This document shows, in pieces, positions 19,076 to 27,879 of a DNA stretch of 64,000 nt; the first letter of the stretch is position 1, and each line of letters opens with the position of its first letter. The stretch is from Endozoicomonas elysicola (GTDB taxonomy: Bacteria; Pseudomonadota; Gammaproteobacteria; Pseudomonadales; Endozoicomonadaceae). The position numbers were made by a program, and so were the translations under genes. The stretch spans positions 4,760,232-4,824,231 of the forward strand of contig NZ_JOJP01000001.1 of NCBI RefSeq assembly GCF_000710775.1. Direction: 5' to 3'. The notes beneath the pieces were generated by a model that was given only the letters and a program-made list of their open reading frames with translations, ran no database searches and had not been told where the DNA came from.

Positions 19076-19792
19076 ATGAGTGACGGCCAGATTCCTTTAA
19101 AAGACACAACCGACAGCCCCCCCCCCAGCGGGAATGGTCTGCTTCAGAGCATTTTTCGCAATAGCCTAGGCCTTGGCCTGTTTGCCGTATTTACCGTAGG
19201 CCTTATTTCCATTACCTGGATCCTGACTCAGGAGCGAATAGAAACGCAGGTTCGTGCCTATGAAGCCAAAGCACTGATGGAGATTTTACCGGCAGACACT
19301 CACGACAATGTGCTTGTTGATTCCAAAATTGTTCTGGAGCCATCCCGTTTGCTCTCAAGCCAGGATCAACGCGAAGCCTATATTGCCCTGAATGATGGAA
19401 AGGTCTCTGCTGTCATTCTGCCCGTCACCGCACCTGACGGTTATAGCGGGCGAATTGAGCTTCTGGTTGGCATCAACCGGAATGGCACACTGGCAGGTGT
19501 CAGGGCCATTACTCACAAAGAAACTCCGGGGCTTGGCGACAAGATCAACACCAATGTCACCGACTGGATTCTCGGCTTTGCCGGCAAATCGTTGAGCAAC
19601 CCTGCAGGCGAAGGCTGGGGCGTGAAAAAAGACGGCGGTGAATTTGATCAGTTTACCGGTGCCACCATAACCCCTAGAGCGGTTGTTGCCGCGGTTTACC
19701 GTGCACTCCAATACTTTGAGGCAAATCGCAATCTATTGCTGGATCCGCTCAGGATGACCGGAGTCCGCGAGGAGATTCAAAATGACGAATGA
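19076..19792 (+). CDS. rnfG: Rnf electron transport complex subunit G
   Basis: A single-helix membrane protein with a periplasmic flavin domain, 238 residues (206 in E. coli RsxG). A helix at about residues 26-50 ([24 protein letters not shown]) follows a polar leader. The covalent FMN site is the Thr in [15 protein letters not shown] near residue 200. [17 protein letters not shown] is the other family block. The N-terminal leader contains three consecutive Pro codons inside a run of ten C (19117-19126). The gene begins three bases after rnfD and overlaps rnfE by 11 bases. Confidence 0.96.
   Translation: MSDGQIPLKDTTDSPPPSGNGLLQSIFRNSLGLGLFAVFTVGLISITWILTQERIETQVRAYEAKALMEILPADTHDNVLVDSKIVLEPSRLLSSQDQREAYIALNDGKVSAVILPVTAPDGYSGRIELLVGINRNGTLAGVRAITHKETPGLGDKINTNVTDWILGFAGKSLSNPAGEGWGVKKDGGEFDQFTGATITPRAVVAAVYRALQYFEANRNLLLDPLRMTGVREEIQNDE
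19117..19126 (+). repeat. Run of ten C inside the start of rnfG
   Basis: Ten consecutive C lie in codons 14-17 of rnfG, encoding the end of Ser and three Pro. A one-base slip would shift the frame within the first 20 residues and abolish RnfG. In the sequence as given the frame is intact. Confidence 0.9.
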
Positions 19793-20507
19793 AACATCTC
19801 CCACAAGTCAGGCCGCAAAGATTGCTCTGAACGGTCTCTGGAAAAACAACCCGGCACTGGTTCAGCTGTTAGGCCTGTGCCCACTGCTGGGGGTTTCCAG
19901 CAGCGTAGTCAATGCGCTTGGCCTGGGTATAGCCACCATGCTGGTTGTGATGGGCTCAAACGTTGCGGTGTCTCTTATACGACACCAGGTTACAGATGCC
20001 ATTCGCCTGCCGGTGTTTGTGATGATTATTGCGTCATTCACCACCTGTATCGAACTGCTGATGCAGGCTTACACCTATGAGCTCTACCGGATACTGGGTA
20101 TTTTTATTCCACTGATTGTGACCAACTGCATTATCCTGGGTCGGGCCGATGCCTTTGCCTCCAGAAACCCGGTTCTGCCAGCCGCTTTTGATGGCTTGAT
20201 GATGGGCACCGGCTTTGCTGTGATTCTGGTATTGCTGGGCGCTCTGCGAGAGCTGATTGGTCAGGGCACTCTGTTCTCCGGCATGGACCTGCTGCTGGGA
20301 CCTATTGCTGCTGACTGGACCATTACAGTGATTCCCAACTATAAGCAGTTCCTATTTGCCATTCTGCCTCCCGGCGCCTTTGTCTTTATGGGCTTCCTGA
20401 TTGCGATTAAGAATATTATTGATCGACGCATGGAAGAGAGAAGAAAGAACTTAGAACCTTTGGCTCCTAGAGAGAGTAAACGGGTAAGGGTTACCGGAAA
20501 TATCTAG
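19782..20507 (+). CDS. rnfE: Rnf electron transport complex subunit E
   Basis: A six-helix membrane subunit, paralogue of RnfA, 241 residues (231 in E. coli RsxE). [20 protein letters not shown] and [19 protein letters not shown] hold the conserved cysteines of the membrane FeS cluster. The C-terminus [23 protein letters not shown] is typical. It overlaps rnfG by 11 bases and closes the operon. In E. coli nth follows directly. Here a convergent YfiR-like gene follows, and nth lies about 13 kb farther on at 33764. Confidence 0.96.
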   Translation: MTNETSPTSQAAKIALNGLWKNNPALVQLLGLCPLLGVSSSVVNALGLGIATMLVVMGSNVAVSLIRHQVTDAIRLPVFVMIIASFTTCIELLMQAYTYELYRILGIFIPLIVTNCIILGRADAFASRNPVLPAAFDGLMMGTGFAVILVLLGALRELIGQGTLFSGMDLLLGPIAADWTITVIPNYKQFLFAILPPGAFVFMGFLIAIKNIIDRRMEERRKNLEPLAPRESKRVRVTGNI

Positions 20508-20536
20508 CTGACAAGAAGCGACTTATCATATCAATG

Positions 20537-20576
20537 CTCAGTTACTGGATGACCTTGGCAAGGTTCAGTAACTGAG
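20537..20576. terminator. Strong hairpin at the rnfE/yfiR-like convergence
   Basis: CTCAGTTACTG at 20537-20547 pairs perfectly with 20566-20576. Nested within is ACCTTG-G-CAAGGT, so nearly the whole 40 bases fold into one stem. It follows rnfE by 29 bases and covers the last codons of the opposing YfiR-like gene. There is no T-run on either side, so its role as an intrinsic terminator is a moderate inference. Confidence 0.6.
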
Positions 20577-21063
20577 ACTTAACCAGTAACCCTGCCTGCT
20601 TAACTGCTTTGATATTGACGGTAAAACGTACTTTACCGTCTTCGGTATAAAGACCAACCATTCCACCATCACGAGCAAACTCTTCGCTGTCACCAATAGT
20701 CAGAACTGGCCATTCCTTCAGACTTCTTAATACCACTCTAACATCACTTTCATCAAGATCCCGGATATAAAGCGCATCACAGTGGTTTGTATAATCTGAA
20801 CCCAATTTCAGGGTATTTACCAAAATTTTATTCTCTTTCCCTGCCTGCTTAACAACGCCTCCCAGCATTTCCGACAGCTGACTGGAACCCAGAGTGCAGA
20901 GTTTCAGTATGCTTGGCTTATCAGGCCAAACTACAAAGTGGGTGATTTTATAGGCCACGACTGCTTTAATCCGCTCCTCCTCTACTTTGGGAGCCGACAT
21001 GGCTAGCTCTGATAGCAGCAACAGAGCTAAACAGTAGCGATACCAACAGGATCTCAAGGTCAT
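20542..21063 (-). CDS. YfiR-like (DUF4154) periplasmic protein
   Basis: A secreted protein of 173 residues with a signal peptide (RYCLALLLLSELAMSAPK). The segment EERIKAVVAYKITHFVVWPD matches the start of the YfiR/DUF4154 domain, and LGSSQLSEMLGGVV with later DALYI and GGMVGLYTEDGKVRFTVNIKAVKQAGLLVKSQLLNLA complete it. In Pseudomonas, YfiR restrains the diguanylate cyclase YfiN from the periplasm. Here no cyclase is adjacent. Instead the gene lies 31 bases downstream of a TonB-dependent receptor, a pairing also met in other gammaproteobacteria. A role in receptor signalling is inference. Confidence 0.85.
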   Translation of the reverse strand: MTLRSCWYRYCLALLLLSELAMSAPKVEEERIKAVVAYKITHFVVWPDKPSILKLCTLGSSQLSEMLGGVVKQAGKENKILVNTLKLGSDYTNHCDALYIRDLDESDVRVVLRSLKEWPVLTIGDSEEFARDGGMVGLYTEDGKVRFTVNIKAVKQAGLLVKSQLLNLAKVIQ

Positions 21064-21094
21064 TCCCGGCTTCCTTGCCTATATTACCGCGGAC

Positions 21095-23173
21095 CTAAAA
21101 GTTCCACTGGATCTGAGCGTACCAAGACTCTTGAACTTCAGTTGCAGAAATCCCTGTGAAGTTCTCATTAAATTCCAGCCTTGTTGGGTCAAAAAGATTT
21201 TTACCGATCAGGGAAAGCTCCAATTCTTCGTTGAATTTATGTGCAAGGCGAATATCAAGGCTGGTATAAGCATCAGTTCCTGCGCTTCTATTCTCTCCCA
21301 TGTAACGAATCCATGTATCGAAAGACCAGTTATTAGGAAGATCCATCATTGAACGAAGGTTTCCTGTGTACTCTGCACTCAGACTTTCCACCAACGCCTC
21401 AGTCTGCCGACTGTATTCCAGTTCATCACGACGACTGGCATCCACCTGTAACCAGGCAACATCTGTCTTGATGCGCCACCAGTCAAGAACATCCCAATCC
21501 ATCACCACTTCCAGGCCATAAGTGATGGCATCAAGGCCATTGGTCAATCCTACCGGGAGCAAGAAATATGTGGGGATTGCTGGCTGACAAAGGCCTCCTC
21601 CATTAATTGGTGCTGACGCTGGGCAGCTTACGCTATTTGCCAGACTGTGCAGGTCTTTGTAGCGATTTATAAATGTTGCAACATCAACACTTAAAGAACC
21701 GTTGACCCTTCGGCGAACACCAAACTCAAATGCAGTTAGTTTTTCAGCCTCCAGTTCTGGATTCCTGTTGATTCTCAAATAAGTATTATTAGGAAGCGGT
21801 GGGGTATCAACCATATAGACCCCGTCCACTTCTGCCCGTCTTTCCGAAATGGAAGGAGTTCTCACCGCTCTGGATATTTTCGCCCACGCCGTTGTTTGGT
21901 CATTGACCTTCCAAGCAACACTAGCATTAGGCTGAAACTCATAACCCGTTGAGGTGTGATGCTCCAAACGTGAACTCAACGTCAAATGCCAGTCAGGACT
22001 CAATTCTATTTCATCCTGAATAAATGCACTGTACAAACGCTCTACGGACTTCTCAGTATCCACAACAACATAATTCATATTGCTGAGGTTGTACCAACTT
22101 GATCGGTACCCCAGCCCCCATATCAACTCCTGATTTTCCAGCCACTGATACCGGTGCTGAGTTTCCAGATCGATCGTGTCTCGATCAGCGCTGATACGAT
22201 AATCAGTGTTCTTGTAATGGTCGTAGTATCCCTTAAGGGTAAAATCGCCTTTGTCACTTGTTGATCGCTGCCAGCTGCCGATTAGATGCGCACCTCTCTG
22301 GGTTTTGACCTTGTCGGTTAACATCACCTTGGCAGGTATGTCTCTATCGAAAATGAATAAAGGGGAACGGGTTTTCCCATCAAAAACAGCCCCATCCAGC
22401 GTAATCTGATTTTCTGAATCCTTTTCCCAATCCACTCGAAAACCAGCACGACTGATCTCCCAGTCATCCTCAGCATCACTGCCATCGGAGTTAGCCAGAC
22501 CATCTCTCTTAAATGTCTTGAAAAAGGCCCGATAATGAGCACCTTCCGAGAGATGCCCTCCATGCCTGAAACTACCATAGAGCTTTTCTTCGCTGCCTGC
22601 CCCAAGCGTTAAAAGGCTTCCCTGAGTCTCATTGGCAGCTTTGGTAATAATATTGATAACACCATTGACTGCATTGGCTCCCCATAATGCAGCCCCAGGG
22701 CCTCTGATTACTTCTATCCGATCAATATCCTCCATAAGAGTATCCTGAACATCCCAGTTTACTCCTCCAAACTCTGGGGTATATAAGGTTCTACCATCCA
22801 TCATGACCAACAGTTTATTGGCAAAAACATAATTAAACCCCCGGGCACTGATTGACCAGGTATTACTGTTCATCTGGGCAACCTGAACGCCGGGAACCAT
22901 CCTCAGGGCATCTGGAATGGTTTTCGCCCCTGAGCGCCGAATATCTTCCTGAGTAACCACATAAACGGCAGCTGCTGAGTCCATCAATCTCTGCTTTTTT
23001 CTTGATACCGAGGTGACCTCCAACGTCATCACCTCTTCAAGGCTCAGCGACAGCAGCTCTTCATTGGAAAGCTCATCACTGGAAAAATCGTCTGTTACCA
23101 GTTCAGCCAGTAGCGAAGGGGCTGAGAAAGTTAAAGTCGCTGCCAGCAGCGCTGAAGTTACCTGAGGTTTCAC
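21095..23173 (-). CDS. TonB-dependent outer-membrane receptor
   Basis: A gated outer-membrane channel of 692 residues. A signal peptide (SALLAATLTFSAPSLLAE) precedes a plug domain from about residue 60: VTSVSRKKQRLMDSAAAVYVVTQEDIRRSGAKTIPDALRMVPGV, with NAVNGVINIITK at its end. The beta-barrel follows and ends in the aromatic C-terminus WYAQIQWNF. The pre-plug LSLEEVMTLEVTSVSRK region resembles receptors annotated as iron, cobalamin or unknown-substrate transporters. The ligand cannot be told from sequence. It is followed by the YfiR-like gene on the same strand and is divergent from a TetR regulator. Confidence 0.93.
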   Translation of the reverse strand: MKPQVTSALLAATLTFSAPSLLAELVTDDFSSDELSNEELLSLSLEEVMTLEVTSVSRKKQRLMDSAAAVYVVTQEDIRRSGAKTIPDALRMVPGVQVAQMNSNTWSISARGFNYVFANKLLVMMDGRTLYTPEFGGVNWDVQDTLMEDIDRIEVIRGPGAALWGANAVNGVINIITKAANETQGSLLTLGAGSEEKLYGSFRHGGHLSEGAHYRAFFKTFKRDGLANSDGSDAEDDWEISRAGFRVDWEKDSENQITLDGAVFDGKTRSPLFIFDRDIPAKVMLTDKVKTQRGAHLIGSWQRSTSDKGDFTLKGYYDHYKNTDYRISADRDTIDLETQHRYQWLENQELIWGLGYRSSWYNLSNMNYVVVDTEKSVERLYSAFIQDEIELSPDWHLTLSSRLEHHTSTGYEFQPNASVAWKVNDQTTAWAKISRAVRTPSISERRAEVDGVYMVDTPPLPNNTYLRINRNPELEAEKLTAFEFGVRRRVNGSLSVDVATFINRYKDLHSLANSVSCPASAPINGGGLCQPAIPTYFLLPVGLTNGLDAITYGLEVVMDWDVLDWWRIKTDVAWLQVDASRRDELEYSRQTEALVESLSAEYTGNLRSMMDLPNNWSFDTWIRYMGENRSAGTDAYTSLDIRLAHKFNEELELSLIGKNLFDPTRLEFNENFTGISATEVQESWYAQIQWNF

Positions 23174-23236
23174 ATTCCGCTCCCTGGAAAGTTCACCAAG
23201 TTTTCAGTTTTATGCCTTTGTGGCATCTCAAAAAAT

Positions 23237-23284
23237 AAGGTTATCTTGCATAAGAGTCGGCCATAATCTCTGATCCATAACCTT
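23237..23284. promoter_or_regulatory. Spaced inverted repeat in the receptor/TetR divergent promoter region
   Basis: AAGGTTAT at 23237-23244 and its exact complement at 23277-23284 are centred 40 bp apart, about four helical turns, between the divergent TonB receptor and TetR-type genes. This could be a pair of half-sites for a regulator. With 8 bases each the chance of coincidence is real. Confidence 0.3.
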
Positions 23285-23341
23285 GTTCATAGCTTTCACC
23301 TGTTAGAGAATGACCTCGAAGTCAGATAAGGATGTTTTCCC

Positions 23342-23959
23342 TTGCGCAAAGATACCCAACTCACTCGTCAGAAGCTGGTTGATGCAGCAGAAAGGCTGTT
23401 TGCCGAGAAAGGCTTGGAAAGCACCAGTCTGTTTGATGTTCTAAAAGCCTCTGGCGTCAAAAACCGGAGCGCCCTGCAATACCACTTCAAGGATAAGGCA
23501 GGACTGATTAATGCCGTGTTGAACAAGCATTCCGGGGTAATCGCTGAATACCGCTCCACCCTCATAGATAAACTACAGAAAGAGGAACAGTGGACCCTGC
23601 ATCAGGCAGTGGATGTCATTGTGGCACCTTTGGCCGAGAAGTTGAGCCCAGAGTCCGGAGGTAGAGAATTTTTAAAGATTCACAGTCAACTAATGGTTTC
23701 AGAACAATACAGCCAGCTGCGTCTGCAGCGACCTGAGCTTCGAGCGGAAGCCAAGCGTATACAATCGCTGCTGGCGCCTTTTGTGAAAGATATCTCTGAG
23801 CAGTCAATCCATGCCCGATTCGCCCTGATCGACTGCCTGCTGATTCATGGCCTTGCCCGTTATTTCTATACAGAAGAAGAAGTTAGCCGACAGTTTTTTC
23901 ACCAGACACTGGTGCAAAGTATTGTGGACATTATTTCCCAACCTGAGCCTCAAACTTAA
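23342..23959 (+). CDS. TetR family transcriptional regulator
   Basis: A 205-residue DNA-binding repressor. The N-terminal HTH is clear: RQKLVDAAERLFAEKGLESTSLFDVLKASGVKNRSALQYHFKDKAGLI. The ligand domain fills the rest and is not recognisable at subfamily level. The start is a TTG, supported by AAGGA nine bases upstream, an in-frame stop 15 bases upstream, and the HTH beginning at residue 8. It lies 105 bases before a molybdopterin oxidoreductase gene on the same strand and so may regulate that gene, the divergent TonB receptor, or both. Confidence 0.9.
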   Translation: MRKDTQLTRQKLVDAAERLFAEKGLESTSLFDVLKASGVKNRSALQYHFKDKAGLINAVLNKHSGVIAEYRSTLIDKLQKEEQWTLHQAVDVIVAPLAEKLSPESGGREFLKIHSQLMVSEQYSQLRLQRPELRAEAKRIQSLLAPFVKDISEQSIHARFALIDCLLIHGLARYFYTEEEVSRQFFHQTLVQSIVDIISQPEPQT

Positions 23960-24064
23960 TAACATTTGATTAAATAAACCAAGATGCTTATGATCCCTGA
24001 TTAATAACAAGTGATTAATCAGCAGATACCTGCTGCCTATAAAAGCAATAAGAGACCAGCAGTC

Positions 24065-26254
24065 ATGAGCAGCACTCATTATCGTACCTGTCATCTGTGC
24101 GAAACCATGTGTGGTATCGCCGTTGAGTATGAAGGGGACAAAATCCTTTCCATCAAGGGTGATCCGAATGACGTCCTTAGCGAAGGCAATATTTGTGCAA
24201 AAGCTACCGGATTGCAGGATGTTCATACTGACCCCGATCGCCTCAAGCGCCCGCTTCGTAAAATTAATGGTGAGTGGCAGGAAGTCTCCTGGGAAGAAGC
24301 GCTTGATTACGCTGCTGAACAAATGGTTAAAACCCAGAGTCAATACGGTAAAGATGCTGTCGGCTCCTATTGTGGTCGCAGTACTGCCCATAACGTGGGA
24401 GCACTTCTGGGCGTAGCGCCACTGAGAAAAATTCTCGGCTCAAAAAATATCTATACCGGCTCAACGGTTGACCAAATGCCTCACAACTTTGTCTGGCATT
24501 TTATGCTGGGACACCAGTTTTTCGGCACCGTGCCCGATATCAATCGTACCCACTACTACTTAATGCTGGGCACCAATCCAAGAGTTTCGAATGGTGCCAT
24601 GATGTCCACCGGTGCCAACCCACAGCGCAAATTTGTTGATATCCACAAGCGTGGTGGCAAGACTGTACTCATTGATCCTCGGAGGAATGAGTCCGCATCT
24701 CACGTCAGCGAACACCACTTTATTCGCCCCAACACTGATGCTTTGTTTCTGATAGGACTTATCAAAACTATCTTTGCCAAAGGTCTGGCGACACCAGGTA
24801 GGCTTGGTTCTCATATAAAAGGCTGGGAAGTCACCAAAAATCTATTCGATGATTTCGAGATAAATGATATCTCAGAAGTCACGGGTATACCGGTAGAGGT
24901 TATCGAGCGTATTGCCTTAGAGTTTGCCACGGCAGAGTCAGCTATCTGTTATGGCCGAACGGGAGTCTCCATGGTGGAGTTTGGCGGCCTTTGCCAATGG
25001 CTGATGCAGGTTGTCAATATCATCACCGGCAATATGGATGAGCCCGGCGGTATGATGTTCCCAAACACGGCAATCGACTCACTCTCACTTTCAGAAAGTA
25101 GCTGGGATCGCTACCGCAGTCGTGTCAGCAGTCGCCCGGAATTCAGCAGTGAGCTACCTCTGTGCGTACTGGCCGAAGAAATCACCACACCAGGGGAAGG
25201 CCAAATAAGAGGACTGATTGCCATTGGTGGCAACCCTGCTCTCTCCATGGCCAATGGCAAAGGACTTGAGGATGCGTTTGATCAACTGGACTTCATGGTG
25301 TCCGTCGACCCTTATCTGAATGAAACTACCCAGCATGCCGATGTCATTCTGCCACCTGTCGGCCCTTTTGAAAAAAGTCACTACGACATGTATTACCATT
25401 TGTACGACACCATCAATTGGGCAAAATATTCACCTCGCTTGTTTAAGCCGGAAGGCGAGGGCTATACCGACTTCGAAATCCTGCGTGAGCTCTTTTCCAG
25501 AATCCTCGTGTTAAGGGCTAAAAACCCACTGTCAAAAGCATTAGTCAATACCGCGACAAGCCTGGTCAAAAAAGTCATTACTCCGGAAAGGATCATTGAT
25601 CTTGGCCTTCGTTTTGGCCCTTATGGGCCAGGCCTTAATCCATTTAAGAAAGATGCACTGACACTGCAGAAACTTAAAGATAACCCTGGTGGCGTATTCC
25701 TGGGAGACCTTGAGCGCTGCCTGCCCGAGCGACTGTTTACCAAAGATAAGAAAATTGATCTTGCCCCGGAGATTCTGGTCAGTGATTTACCCAGACTGAA
25801 AGCTCGGTTTATTGCCCCACTGAAACAGGGCTCCTCCAAAGACAGCTCCGAATACGACCTGATGATTATCAGTCGGCTTACCAGCCGTACTCTGGGCTGG
25901 ATGCACAACAGTCATCGACTGGTTAAAGGAAAATCGGTATGCCATTTACTGATCCACCCGGAAGACGCTGCAACCCGGGGGATCACTCAGGAAAGTACAG
26001 TATCCGTTAGCTCTGTTGTTGGTTCCATTGAACTTCCCGTAGAGATCACTGAAAACATTATGCCTGGTGTCGTCTGTATGCCTCATGCCTGGGGACATAA
26101 CCGGCCAGGTACCCGAATCACTGTTGCTGAAGCCCATGCTGGTGTCAGCTTGAATGACATCACCAATGAAAAAGTGATCGATGAGCTGACCGGTAATGCT
26201 GTGGTTCATGGAATTCCAGTGAAAGTCGAAGTCACCAGGTTGGCCACGGCCTGA
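24065..26254 (+). CDS. Molybdopterin oxidoreductase, cytoplasmic, bis-MGD type
   Basis: A 729-residue member of the DMSO reductase superfamily. The 4Fe-4S site is at the N-terminus: CHLCETMCGIAVE and a fourth Cys in EGNICAKA (C-x2-C-x3-C pattern). VSWEEALDYAAEQM starts the Mo cofactor domain, and VDPYLNETTQHADVILPP and a C-terminal MoeA-independent dinucleotide-binding barrel (LIHPEDAATRGITQESTVSV) follow. No Tat or Sec signal is seen, so it is probably cytoplasmic. Where formate dehydrogenases and NapA have Cys or Sec, this protein reads TGSTVDQMPHNF, with no Cys, so the Mo ligand may be Asp or another residue. No dedicated electron-transfer subunit is adjacent, and the substrate is unknown. 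The ATG at 24065 was chosen. A GTG at 24011 is in frame. Confidence 0.88.
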   Translation: MSSTHYRTCHLCETMCGIAVEYEGDKILSIKGDPNDVLSEGNICAKATGLQDVHTDPDRLKRPLRKINGEWQEVSWEEALDYAAEQMVKTQSQYGKDAVGSYCGRSTAHNVGALLGVAPLRKILGSKNIYTGSTVDQMPHNFVWHFMLGHQFFGTVPDINRTHYYLMLGTNPRVSNGAMMSTGANPQRKFVDIHKRGGKTVLIDPRRNESASHVSEHHFIRPNTDALFLIGLIKTIFAKGLATPGRLGSHIKGWEVTKNLFDDFEINDISEVTGIPVEVIERIALEFATAESAICYGRTGVSMVEFGGLCQWLMQVVNIITGNMDEPGGMMFPNTAIDSLSLSESSWDRYRSRVSSRPEFSSELPLCVLAEEITTPGEGQIRGLIAIGGNPALSMANGKGLEDAFDQLDFMVSVDPYLNETTQHADVILPPVGPFEKSHYDMYYHLYDTINWAKYSPRLFKPEGEGYTDFEILRELFSRILVLRAKNPLSKALVNTATSLVKKVITPERIIDLGLRFGPYGPGLNPFKKDALTLQKLKDNPGGVFLGDLERCLPERLFTKDKKIDLAPEILVSDLPRLKARFIAPLKQGSSKDSSEYDLMIISRLTSRTLGWMHNSHRLVKGKSVCHLLIHPEDAATRGITQESTVSVSSVVGSIELPVEITENIMPGVVCMPHAWGHNRPGTRITVAEAHAGVSLNDITNEKVIDELTGNAVVHGIPVKVEVTRLATA

Positions 26255-26356
26255 GTAAATGAACAACAGAGTTCACAAAGTGCACAAAGGTTTTCTTTTG
26301 CGAGCTTTTTGCGCACTGTAATGGCAAAAAATTAAAACAAAAAAGAAGAAAGCATT

Positions 26357-27832
26357 ATGAAGTTCTCTAAAACAAAAATTGCTTTGGGCATTGCTGCATT
26401 CACAGCTATCTCAACATTCTCCTATTTAAAAGCAACCGAAAATGATGTACCTGCCGAACTGGGTTCACCGGCGATAGCTCAACCAATGCCGAGCGCATTG
26501 CAGCCGGATCACCCCTGGCTGGCTGAATCCCAGCGCAGCAGTATGCATGGCGGATCTTACAATCGAAACATCACAGATTACCCAGGCCCGCTAGGAGAAA
26601 ACACCAGAGCCATTCATCGCAACTTCAGCTCTATTGTTGGCGTTGCGCCAAATATTGCCTTTGACGCAAAAGGCCGCCTGATTACCGTCAGCATCAAACT
26701 GACCGGCGTGGAGCTGCATCTTCTGGATCCCGATACATTGGAAACCATCGCCCAATACGATATGCCTATGAAAACCTCTGGGGACAACAGTGGTGGTGGT
26801 TATTTTCACCTTGATCACAAAGACCGCCCTATTCTCGCGCCAGCAGACAAAACCATCAAAATTCTGGAGCTGGATGAGTCAGGCAAGCAACCTGAATGGG
26901 TCGTCGCTGAAGAATATGACATCAGTGGCATTTTGCCTGAAGGCAGTAATATCCATGATGTCATGCCGGATTGGGAAGGAAACCTCTGGTTTGTTACCAG
27001 TAACGGCTATACCGGTTACCGGGATCAAAAGACCGGAGAATTCCATACCTACAAAATGGAAGGTGACGACGAGGTTATTCAAAACTCCTTTGCAGTGGAT
27101 CAAGAAGGTGTCTACATCGTTTCAACCCACGCCCTTTATCAATTCAAGATTGATACTGAAAGTGGCAAACCCTACTGGAGCTGGCGCATGCCCTATGACC
27201 GGGGAGAAGCACAGAAGCCAGGTACCCTTTCTTTTGGCTCGGGCACCTCACCAACGCTGATTGGTGATGATCTGGTCACCATTGCTGATGATGGTTCTCC
27301 CTCAACTCACCTGATGGTTTATCGTCGCAATTCTGACATTGAGGGAAATCGGGAAGTATGCAAAGTTCCTCTGTTCAAGCCTGGAGAAAGTGCGACTGAA
27401 AACTCCATCCTGGTATATGGTAATGCCATGGTTGTACAAAACGACTATGGACATGTTTATTCCGGTAATGCCCTGGAAACCTCTCCGGGCGTCATGCGTA
27501 TTGATGTACGGAAGGATCGCAGCGGCTGTGATGTGACCTGGAACTCCGAGCTTCTCTCTCAATCCCTGCCAATTCTGTCTACTGATAATGGCATACTCTA
27601 TTTCTACACCTTCAAAAAGCAGAATGATAAAGATCGTTTGGGTGGCTGGTATCTGACTGCTGTGGATTTTGATACAGGTGAAGAGAAGTTTGACCGTCTC
27701 ATCGGTACAGGTAGTGGAGGCATTGCAGACACCTTATCCAGTGTTACAGCCCCCGTTGTCTTAGGTCCCAATGGGGCCGCTTATGTGGGGATCAGAACAG
27801 GGGTTGTCGCAGCCATTGACAGTAAAAAATAA
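26357..27832 (+). CDS. Secreted beta-propeller-like protein, function unknown
   Basis: A 491-residue exported protein with a signal peptide (KIALGIAAFTAISTFSYLKA). Repeated units such as PNIAFDAKGRLITVSI, LDHKDRPILAPADKTIKILEL, PDWEGNLWFVTSNGYTGYRD and FAVDQEGVYIVSTHALYQF look like blades of an NHL/SMP-30 or PQQ-type propeller. Only two Cys occur in the mature protein, in REVCKV and RSGCDV. I do not recognise a specific enzyme. It follows the molybdopterin oxidoreductase by 102 bases on the same strand and may share its pathway, but one is cytoplasmic and the other exported. A perfect hairpin follows (27845-27869). Confidence 0.65.
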   Translation: MKFSKTKIALGIAAFTAISTFSYLKATENDVPAELGSPAIAQPMPSALQPDHPWLAESQRSSMHGGSYNRNITDYPGPLGENTRAIHRNFSSIVGVAPNIAFDAKGRLITVSIKLTGVELHLLDPDTLETIAQYDMPMKTSGDNSGGGYFHLDHKDRPILAPADKTIKILELDESGKQPEWVVAEEYDISGILPEGSNIHDVMPDWEGNLWFVTSNGYTGYRDQKTGEFHTYKMEGDDEVIQNSFAVDQEGVYIVSTHALYQFKIDTESGKPYWSWRMPYDRGEAQKPGTLSFGSGTSPTLIGDDLVTIADDGSPSTHLMVYRRNSDIEGNREVCKVPLFKPGESATENSILVYGNAMVVQNDYGHVYSGNALETSPGVMRIDVRKDRSGCDVTWNSELLSQSLPILSTDNGILYFYTFKKQNDKDRLGGWYLTAVDFDTGEEKFDRLIGTGSGGIADTLSSVTAPVVLGPNGAAYVGIRTGVVAAIDSKK

Positions 27833-27844
27833 TTAAACCATATC

Positions 27845-27869
27845 AACCAGAGCCTGAAAGGCTCTGGTT
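27845..27869. terminator. Bidirectional terminator hairpin
   Basis: AACCAGAGCC at 27845-27854 and GGCTCTGGTT at 27860-27869 form a perfect 10 bp stem with a TGAAA loop, between the convergent propeller and trpB genes. The flanking T-content is modest. Confidence 0.8.
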
Positions 27870-27879
27870 ATTCAAAGGA

